Source: Thermoproteota archaeon (GTDB lineage Archaea; Korarchaeota; Korarchaeia; Korarchaeales; Korarchaeaceae). Taken from it: a DNA stretch of 64,000 nt. The stretch lies in contig JAOZGC010000002.1 of NCBI GenBank assembly GCA_027491915.1, positions 505,344-569,343 of the forward strand, written 5' to 3'. The notes beneath the pieces were generated by a model that made no database searches, was not told the DNA's origin, and saw nothing but the letters and a program-made list of their open reading frames with translations. The first letter of the stretch is position 1; the number at the start of each line of letters is the position of its first letter. The translations under genes and the position numbers were made by a program. Positions 15,094 through 23,299 of this stretch are shown here, one piece after another.

Positions 15094-15843
15094 GTGGCGG
15101 AGGGCCTCCCCGAGACGGATGCCCTCTACCTGAGGGATTCCTACCTGAGATCCTGCTCGGCCCGGGTCATCCGGATCTCGGTCGGGAGGGGACGTAGGAG
15201 GTACCTGGCGCTGGATAGGACCGTCTTCCACCCGCTGTCCGGGGGGCAGCCCAGCGACGTCGGGGTGATCAGGGGAGAGGGGTTCGAGCTCTCGGTGAGG
15301 AAGACCCTCCTAAGACGCGGAGTTGTGATCCACTTCGGCCTCCTCTCCGGTCGGGAGCCCGCCGAGGGGGACGAGGTGAGGTGCGCGCTGGACTGGGGGA
15401 GAAGGTACCGGGTGATGAGGCTGCACACCGCGGGCCACATACTGGACGCGGCGGTCTCCCCCCACTACGGGAGGGTCGTGAGGACGCTGGGCGCCATGCA
15501 CGGCCCGCCCGACCCGCACGTCGACTACGGCGCCGAGACCCCTCCGCCCGATCTCATCCCGTCGATCGAAGAGCGAGCCAACGACATCGTCTCGGCCGAC
15601 CTGAGGGTGAGGGTGACTTTCGTCGCCCGGGAGGAGACCGCGGGGGCGATCCGCTGGGCTCCCAACCTGGAGAGGCTGCCGCCGTCCCGGGTCTACAGGG
15701 TGGTGGAGATAGGGGGCGTGAACGCCGTCCCCTGCACCGGGACCCACGTGGCCAGGACCGGGGAGGTGGGGAGGATAAGGGTTCTGGGGGCAGATCCCGT
15801 GGACAGGGGGTTCAGGCTCTCCTACGACGTCTCCCGGGACTGA
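15094..15843 (+). CDS. alaX: Alanyl-tRNA editing protein AlaX
   Basis: 249 residues; free-standing homologue of the AlaRS editing domain, of the medium (AlaX-M) size class. The N-terminal segment holds RTVFHPLSGGQPSDVG; the zinc-binding editing site is RLHTAGHILDAAV (two His) with a downstream CTGTHVARTGEVG (Cys, His). It hydrolyses Ser- or Gly-mischarged tRNA-Ala in trans. GTG at 15094 sits just after a GGGGAG element and 24 nt after the HxlR stop, so the two may be co-transcribed. Confidence 0.93.
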   Translation: MAEGLPETDALYLRDSYLRSCSARVIRISVGRGRRRYLALDRTVFHPLSGGQPSDVGVIRGEGFELSVRKTLLRRGVVIHFGLLSGREPAEGDEVRCALDWGRRYRVMRLHTAGHILDAAVSPHYGRVVRTLGAMHGPPDPHVDYGAETPPPDLIPSIEERANDIVSADLRVRVTFVAREETAGAIRWAPNLERLPPSRVYRVVEIGGVNAVPCTGTHVARTGEVGRIRVLGADPVDRGFRLSYDVSRD

Positions 15844-15895
15844 GATCCTCTGATCTGGGGGGGAGAGGAGGGGGGAGGGAGAGGGGGAGGGGGGA

Positions 15896-16095
15896 TCAGT
15901 CCCCCCCGTACCTGCGCCTCAGCTCCTCGTAGACCTCCCTCGATATCTCTCCAGCCCGATACCTCCTCTCTATGAGCTCGAGCATCTGCCTATCTTCCCC
16001 TCTCCTCCCGGCCTGGGGGGCCCCTCTGGGGGCCGACCTGGATCTGCGGACGAGGACGAAGGCGGCCGCCGCGGCGGGCGCCCCCGCGCCGCGGG
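15896..16095 (-). pseudogene. Displaced C terminus of the beta-helix protein (TM end plus SHOCT-like tail)
   Basis: In a different frame from the main reading of the beta-helix gene, this stretch encodes AGAPAAAAAFVLVRR, the end of a membrane helix with a positive stop-transfer, followed by RQMLELIERRYRAGEISREV and YEELRRRYGG, a typical SHOCT-like short helical hairpin. It is the natural C terminus of the preceding gene, whose frame is lost in the G/C homopolymer tract at 16091-16220. It is listed separately because the intact join cannot be read from this sequence. Confidence 0.65.
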
Positions 16096-17813
16096 GGGGA
16101 AACCAACCCCCCAAAGGGGGCCCCCCCCACCCCCCCCCCCCAGGGGGGGCCCCCCCGGGGGGCGGGGGGGGGGCGGGTGGTGTTGGGGGGGTGGTGGTGG
16201 GGGGGGGCGCGGGGGGGGGCGCCCGCGGCCGCGGCGGCTATAACCAACCCACTAGAGGGGCCACCAGCCTCCCCTCCCCCACTTGGAGGGCCCGCCGGGG
16301 GCTGCGATGGCTGCTGAGACGGCTGCTGAGACGGCTGCTGCGATGGCTGCTGACCCGGCTGCTGAGACGGCCCAACCGACGCCCTCGGGGTGGACCCGTA
16401 CTCGTACGGACCGATGTCCGGTCCGCCGCCCACAGGCCTCTCCCCAAACTCAAGATCGTATGGAGGGAAGAACTCCGGGTCCCCCGCGTCTATAGCAGGG
16501 CTATCGGGCGAGAGGTGGAAGTCGTCGGAGTCCGGGTCGACGAACTTCGGATCGGCCACCAAGCTGTGCGCGCCGTTCCCGCTCGCCTGGGTCCAAGAGC
16601 CGGAGGTCATGTCGTCCCAGGTCACGTCCACCTGGTCACGCTCGAGCCAGATCTCGGAGTCGCTCCTGCTGTACCATATATTGTAATCCTCGGTGAGGCT
16701 GACCCCCGAACCCACGTAAATCCCGACCGGGGCGTCGCTGGGGCCGTTGAACGCGAATATGGAGTTTCTTATCTCCACCCACAGGTCGTCCTGAGGGTCG
16801 AGCGGCTCGGGCTCCGGGTAGCCCGCGCTCAGCGAGTAGGCCCTGTTCTCCACCGAGTTGAAGGCCACCATCGAGTTGTAGACATAATAATATCCATTGT
16901 AGACGAAGTCTATACCCATTAGACCGTTCCTGTATATGGCGGTGTTCTGTATAGTCCCTCCGGTCCAGAGCTTTACCCCCTCCATCCCGTTGTGGTGCAC
17001 CTTGCACCTGAACACCCCTACCCCTACCCCTCCTATGCCGGAGAGGTTAATCAGCGGGTTCCTGGACCCTATGTCTATCCCGTCTCCCCCGTTGTGGTGG
17101 ACGTCGCATGCGAGCACATATATGTCGGAGCCCATCTCTACGCTGACGCCGTCCGCCCCGAACCCGGCCTCGGCCCCGTTGCCGTATATGGAGTCGTAGG
17201 ACAGCTCTATGTCACTGCACGGGCCCGGGGTGCAGTCCACCCCCCCAATGTCGTTGTCGTGGATCACGCAGTTCTCTATGGTCACGTTGTCCACGGGCCC
17301 GAACATGGGCTCCTCCCCGCTGTAACCCACCGTCATGTGTATTCCGGTGTCCGAGTTGGAGACATCGAGGTTGTAGAGCCCTATGTGACTGTTCCCCCCG
17401 TCGAGGGAGACGGCCCAGATGTCGCAGCCAGTGAGCCTGAGGTTGGCCAGGTTGACGTAGGAGACCCCCGGCCTGAACATCACCCCGTTGGACCCGAACC
17501 CGGACAGGTCCAGGACGACCGTCTCTCCCGGGGCGCCGGTTATGTTTATAGGAGCGCCCGGGGCACCGGAGACGTTTATCTCCACCAGCTCGTGGTAGGT
17601 CCCCCCGTGGATCACGAGGACGTCTCCGGGCCTGAGGGCGGCGACCCCCCGGGACACGGTGGCCCACGGCTGGGACTCGGTCCCGGGGTTGGAGTCGCTC
17701 CCGGAAGGAGACACGTGGTACACGTGCCCCTGCCCCTCGATCCCGCGGCCCGCCGATGGCGCCAGGAGGAGGGCTAGGAGCAGGGCCGAAGCGGCGAGCG
17801 ACCTCGCTCCCAT
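15990..17813 (-). CDS. Secreted, membrane-anchored right-handed beta-helix repeat protein (frame lost near C terminus)
   Basis: 607 residues as read. A signal peptide (ARSLAASALLLALLLAPSA) is followed by a DUF1565-like opening (VYHVSPSGSDSNPGTESQPW, ATVSRGVAALRPGDVLVIHGG) and many parallel beta-helix rungs (NVTIENCVIHDNDIGG, YVLACDVHHNGGDGIDIG, RCKVHHNGMEGVKL), then an HLSPDSPAIDAGD end-cap. After it come five PSQQ repeats, GPSSGLVIAAAAAGAP (start of a membrane helix) and then out-of-frame Arg/Pro/Gly residues. The fold is that of polysaccharide lyases/hydrolases or surface adhesins. ATG at 17813 is 27 nt from a minus-strand TATA (GTTATATTG, about 17836-17844). Confidence 0.82.
   Translation of the reverse strand: MGARSLAASALLLALLLAPSAGRGIEGQGHVYHVSPSGSDSNPGTESQPWATVSRGVAALRPGDVLVIHGGTYHELVEINVSGAPGAPINITGAPGETVVLDLSGFGSNGVMFRPGVSYVNLANLRLTGCDIWAVSLDGGNSHIGLYNLDVSNSDTGIHMTVGYSGEEPMFGPVDNVTIENCVIHDNDIGGVDCTPGPCSDIELSYDSIYGNGAEAGFGADGVSVEMGSDIYVLACDVHHNGGDGIDIGSRNPLINLSGIGGVGVGVFRCKVHHNGMEGVKLWTGGTIQNTAIYRNGLMGIDFVYNGYYYVYNSMVAFNSVENRAYSLSAGYPEPEPLDPQDDLWVEIRNSIFAFNGPSDAPVGIYVGSGVSLTEDYNIWYSRSDSEIWLERDQVDVTWDDMTSGSWTQASGNGAHSLVADPKFVDPDSDDFHLSPDSPAIDAGDPEFFPPYDLEFGERPVGGGPDIGPYEYGSTPRASVGPSQQPGQQPSQQPSQQPSQQPSQPPAGPPSGGGEAGGPSSGLVIAAAAAGAPPRAPPHHHPPNTTRPPPAPRGGPPWGGGVGGAPFGGLVSPPRRGGARRGGRLRPRPQIQVGPQRGPPGREERGR
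16091..16220. repeat. 130-bp tract of G and C homopolymers
   Basis: About 130 bases that are almost entirely runs of 5-13 C or G (for example a long C run around 16129-16141 and G runs around 16164-16173 and 16200-16219), with TGG/GGT interruptions. It interrupts the coding sequence for the beta-helix protein exactly in its membrane helix. The flanks share the motif ataaccaaccc / aaaccaacccc. It could be an assembly or sequencing artefact or a hypermutable phase-variation tract. Confidence 0.8.
16311..16370 (-). repeat. Five 12-bp coding repeats (PSQQ linker)
   Basis: Five consecutive 12-nt units, ctgctgagacgg and close variants, in frame with the beta-helix gene. They encode a Ser-Gln-Gln-Pro linker between the extracellular domain and the membrane helix. 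Copy-number change would only lengthen or shorten the stalk. Confidence 0.85.
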
Positions 17814-17921
17814 TACAACATTTCGACGTCCTTTCAATATAACGATTAGTCCGCCGGGAGGGGCCCGTCCGGGTCCCCCCACTTATATCCGGAGGGCCGG
17901 CCCGGCGGCGGGGGAGCGAGA

Positions 17922-18503
17922 ATGCCCGAGAGGGGGGAGGTCGAGCGGAGGCTCAGGAGGTTCCTGAAGAACGCTGCCTGGCTGGCCCTCTCCCTGATCC
18001 TGCTCGTGGGCATGGACCTCGCCCTCGGCGGGATCAGGTTCAGGGCGTTCGGCGTTGAGCTCGATACCACCGAGGTGATAGGGGTCTTCAGGCTCATGTC
18101 CATAATATACTTCGGCTACTGGGTCCTGAGGGACGGCCTCTACCTGCTGGACCTGACGGCGGGGCTGCTGACCGAGGCCCTGGAGCTCGGGGAGGCCGGC
18201 GGCCCCAGGAGGATAGGGCTGGACGTCCTCTACCTGATATCCCTCGGGCTCGGGTGGCTGGCGGCCTCGCCCTTCCTGGGGATCCTACCGGAGCTCGCCT
18301 CCAGGGCGGCGGCCCTCGCCTTCCTCTCCCTGGCCGTGGTGTTCGTCTACGACGCGGTCAAGACCTCGTACTCCCTCATAAGGTCTCGGGTGGAGGCCCT
18401 GGTGGAGGTCGCCGCGGGCGTCCTGTCGGAGGTCAGGGGAGGGGGCCGAGGGAAAGGGGTGGGGGATCAGAGTGCCCCTGAGAGGCGGAGGAGGACCAGG
18501 TAA
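17922..18503 (+). CDS. Membrane protein homologous to the C-terminal extension of the DIPP synthase
   Basis: 193 residues with four hydrophobic helices and a charged C terminus. Its layout parallels residues 462-650 of the DIPP synthase: VERR(L) start, helix 1 (WLALSLILLVGMDLAL), a G-rich loop (GIRFRAFGVELDTTEVIGV versus LELGGISVGADELIAI), FRLMSIIYFGYWVLRDG versus LRTVAVVYFGYRLLMAG, DLTAGLLTEAL versus DLSSGWLARRL, and AVVFVYDAVKTSYSLIRS versus AVFFLITYDLAKVFYRSF. No enzymatic motif is visible. ATG at 17922 is about 36 nt from cttatat (17882-17888). It overlaps the convergent antiporter gene by 37 bp. Confidence 0.72.
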   Translation: MPERGEVERRLRRFLKNAAWLALSLILLVGMDLALGGIRFRAFGVELDTTEVIGVFRLMSIIYFGYWVLRDGLYLLDLTAGLLTEALELGEAGGPRRIGLDVLYLISLGLGWLAASPFLGILPELASRAAALAFLSLAVVFVYDAVKTSYSLIRSRVEALVEVAAGVLSEVRGGGRGKGVGDQSAPERRRRTR

Positions 18504-19762
18504 ACGTCGCTCAGCGTCAGCTGGAGGAGGGTCAGCTTGCCGCCCTCCCTCGTGAAGTCCATGGGACTGAACCCCGGCACCTCCCTCTCCAGTATCCCCA
18601 CGGCTACGAGGGAGGGGGGAGAGGCGAAGTAGGTGAGGCTCCCCCCCACGTTCGCCCCGGCCGCCACCGCCCATGCCGCCGCGCGCACGTCGGGGGCCGC
18701 CAGGGGGGATGCGCTCTCTATCAGGGAGGCGAATGTCAGGGCAACCGGCACGTTGTCCACCAGCCCGCTGGTGAGGCCCGAGGCCCATAGCACGGCCGAG
18801 GTCAGGGCGGCCCCGCCGGCGGACCACACGGGGCCGGCAGCCCGGGCCAGGACCTCCAGGGCCCCCGACTCCTCCAGCCCCCCGACCACCACGTAGAAGG
18901 AGGCCAGGAAGAACACGGTGGACCAGTCCACCCTCGAGAATATCCGCTCCGGATCTCCCCCGCACGCCCAGAGCATCAGGGCCGCCGCCAGCAGCGCGGC
19001 GGCGTCCATGGGGAGGCCCGGGGGCTGGGCCACGACGACGGCCACGAAGCCGGCGAATATCGCCGCCGCCCTAACCATGATCCCCGCGCTCTCCGCGGCG
19101 CCCCACGGATCTATCTCCCGGACGTCCACCCGGGGAGGGCCTGAGTACAGATCCCCGGACGCCACCCCGACGGCGGCCGTCGCGGCCGTGAGGAGGACGG
19201 CCAGGGGGCCGCCCACCGTCAGGAACTGGCCGAAGTCCATCCCGAAACGCAGGGCCACTATCAGGTTGGGCACGCTGCTTATCATCAGGCCCACGGCCCC
19301 GCCGTTGCAGACCGCCGCCTCGTAGACCACCCACTTCCTGAGGTTCAGCCCCAGGGGCCCGGCGAGGGAGGCCGTCATGGCCCCGACCACGAGCATGGCC
19401 GGCAGGTTCGCCAGGAAGAGGGTGACCGCCAGCGAGAGGAACATGAAGGCGACGAAGAGGACCTCCCTCCTGCCGCCGAGGACCCTGACCAGCCACAGGC
19501 CGGCGAACTGGAACAGCCCGGACTCGTAGAGTCCCTCGACCAGGATCAGGACCCCGACCACGAACCTGAGCGTTACCATGTCGACGAAGCCGAAGGCGTC
19601 CTCCGGCCGGAACAGGCCGTAGACGAAGGAGCCGAAGTAGACCATCAGGCCGGCCGCCACCATGGCCGAGACGACCCTGTGGTACTTCTCGGTCAGCAGC
19701 AGGACCACCGCCAGGGCGAACACCCCCAGGGCCGCCAGCTGGGGATCCGTCAGCCCCGTCAT
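18467..19762 (-). CDS. NhaD/ArsB-type (ion transporter superfamily) permease
   Basis: 431 residues, 11-12 hydrophobic segments with an internal two-fold repeat: NLPAMLVVGAMTASLA and CNGGAVGLMISSVPNL in the first half, NVPVALTFASLIES and GANVGGSLTYFASP in the second, the paired hairpin motifs of the ArsB/NhaD/CitM ion transporter superfamily. Could be a Na+/H+ antiporter, an oxyanion exporter or a carboxylate transporter; sequence alone does not decide. ATG at 19762 overlaps the stop of the upstream small gene by 4 nt. Confidence 0.85.
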   Translation of the reverse strand: MTGLTDPQLAALGVFALAVVLLLTEKYHRVVSAMVAAGLMVYFGSFVYGLFRPEDAFGFVDMVTLRFVVGVLILVEGLYESGLFQFAGLWLVRVLGGRREVLFVAFMFLSLAVTLFLANLPAMLVVGAMTASLAGPLGLNLRKWVVYEAAVCNGGAVGLMISSVPNLIVALRFGMDFGQFLTVGGPLAVLLTAATAAVGVASGDLYSGPPRVDVREIDPWGAAESAGIMVRAAAIFAGFVAVVVAQPPGLPMDAAALLAAALMLWACGGDPERIFSRVDWSTVFFLASFYVVVGGLEESGALEVLARAAGPVWSAGGAALTSAVLWASGLTSGLVDNVPVALTFASLIESASPLAAPDVRAAAWAVAAGANVGGSLTYFASPPSLVAVGILEREVPGFSPMDFTREGGKLTLLQLTLSDVYLVLLRLSGAL

Positions 19763-20094
19763 TCGAGACTACCCGCCCACTCCCTGATCAGCCTGGAGAG
19801 CCCGTCCCCGAACCTCGGGTCGTCCAGGATCCCCTCCAGCTCCGCGGGATCGATCCCCCCCACCTCGACCAGGGCGATTATCAGGGTCCTCCTCCCTCCA
19901 CCCCTCTTCTCCCTCAGGTAGAGTCGGGCAAGCCTGGAGACGTGCCTCGAGAAGTCCTCATCGTCCCTCAGGGCCTCCAGATCCTCCAGGGAGAGATCCT
20001 CCGGCTTCCAGATCCTGACCTTCACGTAGGGCCTGACGGCCCTGTCTATCCTCTCCCTGGCCTCCTCGTAGTCCCTCGCCCTCCCGCCGACCAA
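19759..20094 (-). CDS. Hypothetical small acidic/basic protein upstream of the transporter
   Basis: 111 residues, soluble, mostly helical and charged: ARERIDRAVRPYVKVRIWKP, DLSLEDLEALRDDEDFSRHV, RTLIIALVEVGGIDPAELE. I do not recognise a family. Stop overlaps the antiporter ATG (4 nt), so the two are coupled. The TTG at 20094 is the only suitable start; TATA GGGTATAATAAG (about 20130-20141) is about 40 nt upstream. Confidence 0.6.
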   Translation of the reverse strand: MVGGRARDYEEARERIDRAVRPYVKVRIWKPEDLSLEDLEALRDDEDFSRHVSRLARLYLREKRGGGRRTLIIALVEVGGIDPAELEGILDDPRFGDGLSRLIREWAGSLE

Positions 20095-20158
20095 GGCCAG
20101 CCCCCCAAGTCGGGGTGGAGTGGGGGGATCTTATTATACCCTGGACCGGGCGGCCAGG

Positions 20159-21049
20159 TCAGGCCAGCCTCCACAGGAGGCCCCTGGGCCCGGCCACCGG
20201 CGAGACCGTCCCATCCTCGGCCATGTAGCCCAGGGCCGACCTGACCGTGACCGATCCCAGTATCACGGAGGACGGGGTCAGCTCCGCGCCCCCCTCCAGG
20301 AGGATCCTGGCGGTGACCTCCCCGGCCGAGGCCGGCCCCGCCCTCAGGGCGGACTCTATCTTCCCCGGGAGGCCCTCCAAGATCCTGAGGTTGACCTCCA
20401 GCATCCTCTCGGCGGCCGCCCCATCCACAACGGGGCCGTGGGAGGGGACCAGCTTCTCGTAGTCCCTGACCCCATCCAAGAGCCACCTCACGGTATCCAG
20501 GGCACCCCGGAAATCCAGGTGATACGGTATCACTGCCCTGGCCAGCAGCCTGTCCCCGAAGAAGGAGTCGGCCGCGTACAGGATGCCGTCGGGGGTGACG
20601 AACCCGGCCATGCCGAAGGTGTGCCCCCTCAGCGGGACGGTCTCCAGGGGGCCCAGCCTGTCGCCGTGCCGGAAGGTGCCGTCCGGCCGGGCGGGCACCG
20701 CCTCCACGTGGTAGACGAGCCCCTCGGGCGCCCTGGCCCCGAAGCTCATCGCCCTCCTGAGCCCGGGGCTTATCGCCGGGGAGTACTCCTCCTCCGGGCA
20801 GAGGACTGGGACCCCCGCGGCCGCCGCGAGGTCTGGGACGGCCGCCACGTGGTCCGAGTGGGAGTGGCTTATGGCCGCCAGGGCCGCCCTCACCCCAAGG
20901 GAGGACAGGGCCCCGACCACCTCCCGGGCCCTCGACCTGGGCTGGCCCGGGTCCACCAGCCATCCCTCGCCGCCGGACGCGTAGATCAGGGTGGCCGGGG
21001 AACCCGGGAGGACGTAGGTCCCCTCCCCAACCCTCCTGAGCCTCGACAT
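20159..21049 (-). CDS. Metallo-beta-lactamase-fold hydrolase
   Basis: 296 residues. Zinc ligands in order: HSHSDH (residues 62-67), GHTFGMAGF (around 142), AADSFFGD (around 160) and VPSHGPVVDG (around 204), followed by about 90 residues of helical/winged C-terminal domain (TPSSVILGSVTVRSALGYM) as in LACTB2-like or RNA-associated MBL proteins. The substrate cannot be predicted. ATG at 21049 is 25 nt from the minus-strand TATA CATTATAAGG (21069-21078), leaderless. Confidence 0.88.
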   Translation of the reverse strand: MSRLRRVGEGTYVLPGSPATLIYASGGEGWLVDPGQPRSRAREVVGALSSLGVRAALAAISHSHSDHVAAVPDLAAAAGVPVLCPEEEYSPAISPGLRRAMSFGARAPEGLVYHVEAVPARPDGTFRHGDRLGPLETVPLRGHTFGMAGFVTPDGILYAADSFFGDRLLARAVIPYHLDFRGALDTVRWLLDGVRDYEKLVPSHGPVVDGAAAERMLEVNLRILEGLPGKIESALRAGPASAGEVTARILLEGGAELTPSSVILGSVTVRSALGYMAEDGTVSPVAGPRGLLWRLA

Positions 21050-21098
21050 CTCCCCCCCGCCGCCCTACCCCTTATAATGGCGCAAAGCTTATATGCTC

Positions 21099-21120
21099 TT
21101 CTAATTAGTTAGAATTAGAA
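21099..21120. promoter_or_regulatory. Inverted repeat upstream of the Yip1/adhesin/HTH operon
   Basis: ttctaatt-agttag-aattagaa is a perfect 8-bp inverted repeat just downstream of a gcttatatg TATA (21087-21095) and therefore at the predicted transcription start. The operon's third gene encodes an ArsR-like winged helix, a likely autoregulator. Confidence 0.6.
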
Positions 21121-21144
21121 GAAAATAAAATGGAGGTATTGATG

Positions 21145-21876
21145 ATGCCGTGGCGCGAGTCCCTCCTGGAGGTCTCCCACAGGCTGGGCAGCGTCCTGCT
21201 CCACCCCAGGGAGGCCTTCGAGGAGATGATCTCCGAGGGCCCGAGGCTGGCCCTGCCGCTGGCCGTCTGCTTCGCCTTGGCCTTCTCCTCCGGTGCCCTG
21301 GCGATCTCAGCCATCCTGGGGCTCCTCCCACCGCTGGCCTTCCTGATCCCCGTGGCCGGTCCGGCTGCAGGCCTGATCTCGGCGGTCCTGACCCTGATAT
21401 TCCTCCTGCTGCTCTCGGTGCTGATCCACGCCAACGCCCTCCTGCTCGGCGGCAGCGGAGATTTTGAGGCGATTCTGGCGGTCTTGGCCTACTCCCAGGC
21501 GCCCGATTTCCTCCCAGTGGCGGCGCTGGCGGTCTCCGCCATCTTGGGCGGGATCCCCGGCCTCTCGTGGTTCCTCCTGGGCGCTGCTCTCGGGCTGCTG
21601 TCCGGCCTTTGGGGCCTCTGGATAGCGGTGGTTGGCACCGGGGTCTCCTACGGACTGAGCTCCGGGAAGGCCCTGATAGCGGCCTTCTTGATCCCCCTGG
21701 CCCTCTTCGTGGTGGTTGGAATCTCCCTCGGATTCGGAGCGTGGTGGGTAGTTGCGCTGATCGTGCTCGGCTACGCGGTCGCTTTCATCGTCAGGGAGAG
21801 GGGGGGTCTCCCTTCCCCCGAGCCGGTCCCAGCCGCCCAGGTAGAGGAGGGAGGAGGCGATGAGGTTGAGCTCTGA
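21145..21876 (+). CDS. Yip1-domain membrane protein
   Basis: 243 residues. Soluble start LLEVSHRLGSVLLHPREAFEEM, typical of Yip1-like proteins in prokaryotes, then six hydrophobic segments and a charged tail. The start codon is set by a GGAGGT at 21132-21137: ATG 21145 lies 7 nt after it, whereas ATG 21130 would precede it. First of three overlapping genes (Yip1, DUF4097-like, HTH). Function in archaea unknown; Yip1 proteins in eukaryotes act in membrane trafficking. Confidence 0.8.
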   Translation: MPWRESLLEVSHRLGSVLLHPREAFEEMISEGPRLALPLAVCFALAFSSGALAISAILGLLPPLAFLIPVAGPAAGLISAVLTLIFLLLLSVLIHANALLLGGSGDFEAILAVLAYSQAPDFLPVAALAVSAILGGIPGLSWFLLGAALGLLSGLWGLWIAVVGTGVSYGLSSGKALIAAFLIPLALFVVVGISLGFGAWWVVALIVLGYAVAFIVRERGGLPSPEPVPAAQVEEGGGDEVEL

Positions 21877-22561
21877 GGAGGTCCTGGGGCTGCTCGTGGT
21901 GGCGCTGACGCTGTTCTCCCTGGCTGTGGCGATCGCCTCCCCAGCCCCGGCCCTCGGCGGGGGAGGGGCCGGAACCCCGCTGCCGACGCCCGTCCCGGGA
22001 TGGGGACGTCGGAACCTCTCGATCCCCCTGCTCGCCCCGTGGGCTGGGACCCGGGCCGAGGGGAGGATAGAGCTCGGGAACGCGACCGGGCTGATCGTAG
22101 ATCTCGGCGCCGGGAAGGTCACCTTCGAGGAGGGGAATGAGGCCCGGGTGGAGTACTCCGGCACGGGATTCCGGGTGAGCAGGTCCCCGGAGGGGACGGT
22201 CAACCTGTCCATGGGTGCGGGCACCGTCAGGGTGGTGCTCCCGCCCGGCGCGGCGTCCTTGATCTCCGTTAACCTGAGCATGGGGGAGGTCTCCGGCAGG
22301 GCGCCCGTCGGCGGGCCGGCGTCGGTCTCGATCGACGTGGGCATGGGGGACATCGAGCTGACGGTCGTGGTTCCCGGCGGATCCGCCGTCAGGGCCAACG
22401 CGAGCGTGGGTTGGGGGGAGGCCGAGCTGGAGGGGGTTAACCCGATTCCGACCTCTCCGGGGAGGGTACTCGGCGAGCTGGACGGCGACGAGTCGAGGCT
22501 CGTGGAGATAGGGGCGGACGTGGGCATGGGGTCGGTGCTCGTGACCGTCGAGAGGGGGTGA
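21860..22561 (+). CDS. Exported DUF4097-like adhesin-fold protein
   Basis: 233 residues. An N-terminal membrane segment (VLGLLVVALTLFSLAVAIA) anchors or exports it. The body is a right-handed beta structure of repeated short strands with NLSMGAGTVRVVLPPGA, VNLSMGEVSG, SIDVGMGDIELTVVVPGG and IGADVGMGSVLVTVERG: a G-M-G turn recurs every rung, as in putative adhesin DUF4097/DUF2154 proteins of the LiaF/PspC type. Overlaps its neighbours by 17 and 4 nt. Confidence 0.75.
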   Translation: MRLSSEEVLGLLVVALTLFSLAVAIASPAPALGGGGAGTPLPTPVPGWGRRNLSIPLLAPWAGTRAEGRIELGNATGLIVDLGAGKVTFEEGNEARVEYSGTGFRVSRSPEGTVNLSMGAGTVRVVLPPGAASLISVNLSMGEVSGRAPVGGPASVSIDVGMGDIELTVVVPGGSAVRANASVGWGEAELEGVNPIPTSPGRVLGELDGDESRLVEIGADVGMGSVLVTVERG

Positions 22562-23217
22562 GGCGGGTGCGCATTCCCCCCCACGACCCCGTCAGGGCCC
22601 GCAAGGTCATAGAGTCGCTGGCCAGTCCGAGCAAACTCCAGATACTAGCCCTGATTTCCAAGAGGCCCTCTTCCCCGTCGGAGATAGCCGAGACCCTGGG
22701 GCTCAAGCTCCCGACCGTGATGCACCATCTCTCAGAGCTTAGGGACGCGGGGCTCATAAGGCCGGCCTCGGTCAGGAGGACGGGGGGGAGGGGGAGACCC
22801 GCCAGGGAGTACGCCCTGTCGGACCGCAGCCTGACCATAGAGGTGGACCTCACCCTCTACCCGAACCTCCCCCCCGAGGAGGAGATCTGGGACATGGTGT
22901 CCGACTACGTCAGGGCCAAGATGGAGTCCGGCGGCCTCCCGTCGGCCCCGGGGGTTGGGGACGTGGCCTCCACCCTGGGGGTGGACAGGAGGATGGGGGC
23001 CGTGGTTCTGAGCCTCATGAAGAGGAGGAAGGCCGACGTGATATCCCTGGTGGCCTCGCGCGTGTTGGACGTTCTCAGAGGGTCGGATCGTCCCCTCTCG
23101 ATCAGAGAGGTGGCCGAGAGGTCCGGAGTAGATAGGTACTGGGCCGTCCTGGCCCTAGAGAGGCTCCAGTCTGACGGGCTGGCCGAGATGTTCGACGGGA
23201 CCGCCAGACCCACGTGA
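22558..23217 (+). CDS. ArsR-like winged-helix regulator with second HTH
   Basis: 219 residues. The first winged helix (IESLASPSKLQILALISKRP, SEIAETLGLKLPTVMHHLSE, LRDAGLIRPA) is ArsR/HTH_20-like; a second helix-turn-helix near the C terminus (PLSIREVAERSGVDRYWAVLA) suggests a tandem DNA-binding or effector domain. No metal-binding Cys pair is seen. GTG at 22558 overlaps the upstream stop (GTGA). Likely regulates this envelope operon through the inverted repeat at 21099. Confidence 0.82.
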   Translation: MRRVRIPPHDPVRARKVIESLASPSKLQILALISKRPSSPSEIAETLGLKLPTVMHHLSELRDAGLIRPASVRRTGGRGRPAREYALSDRSLTIEVDLTLYPNLPPEEEIWDMVSDYVRAKMESGGLPSAPGVGDVASTLGVDRRMGAVVLSLMKRRKADVISLVASRVLDVLRGSDRPLSIREVAERSGVDRYWAVLALERLQSDGLAEMFDGTARPT

Positions 23218-23299
23218 CCCCATTTCTCCCCTGAACCGACCCGGCTCTTTTGCCACCTTCCCCCTCCCCGACCGATCCCGTAGATCGGTCCGGCCGGGC

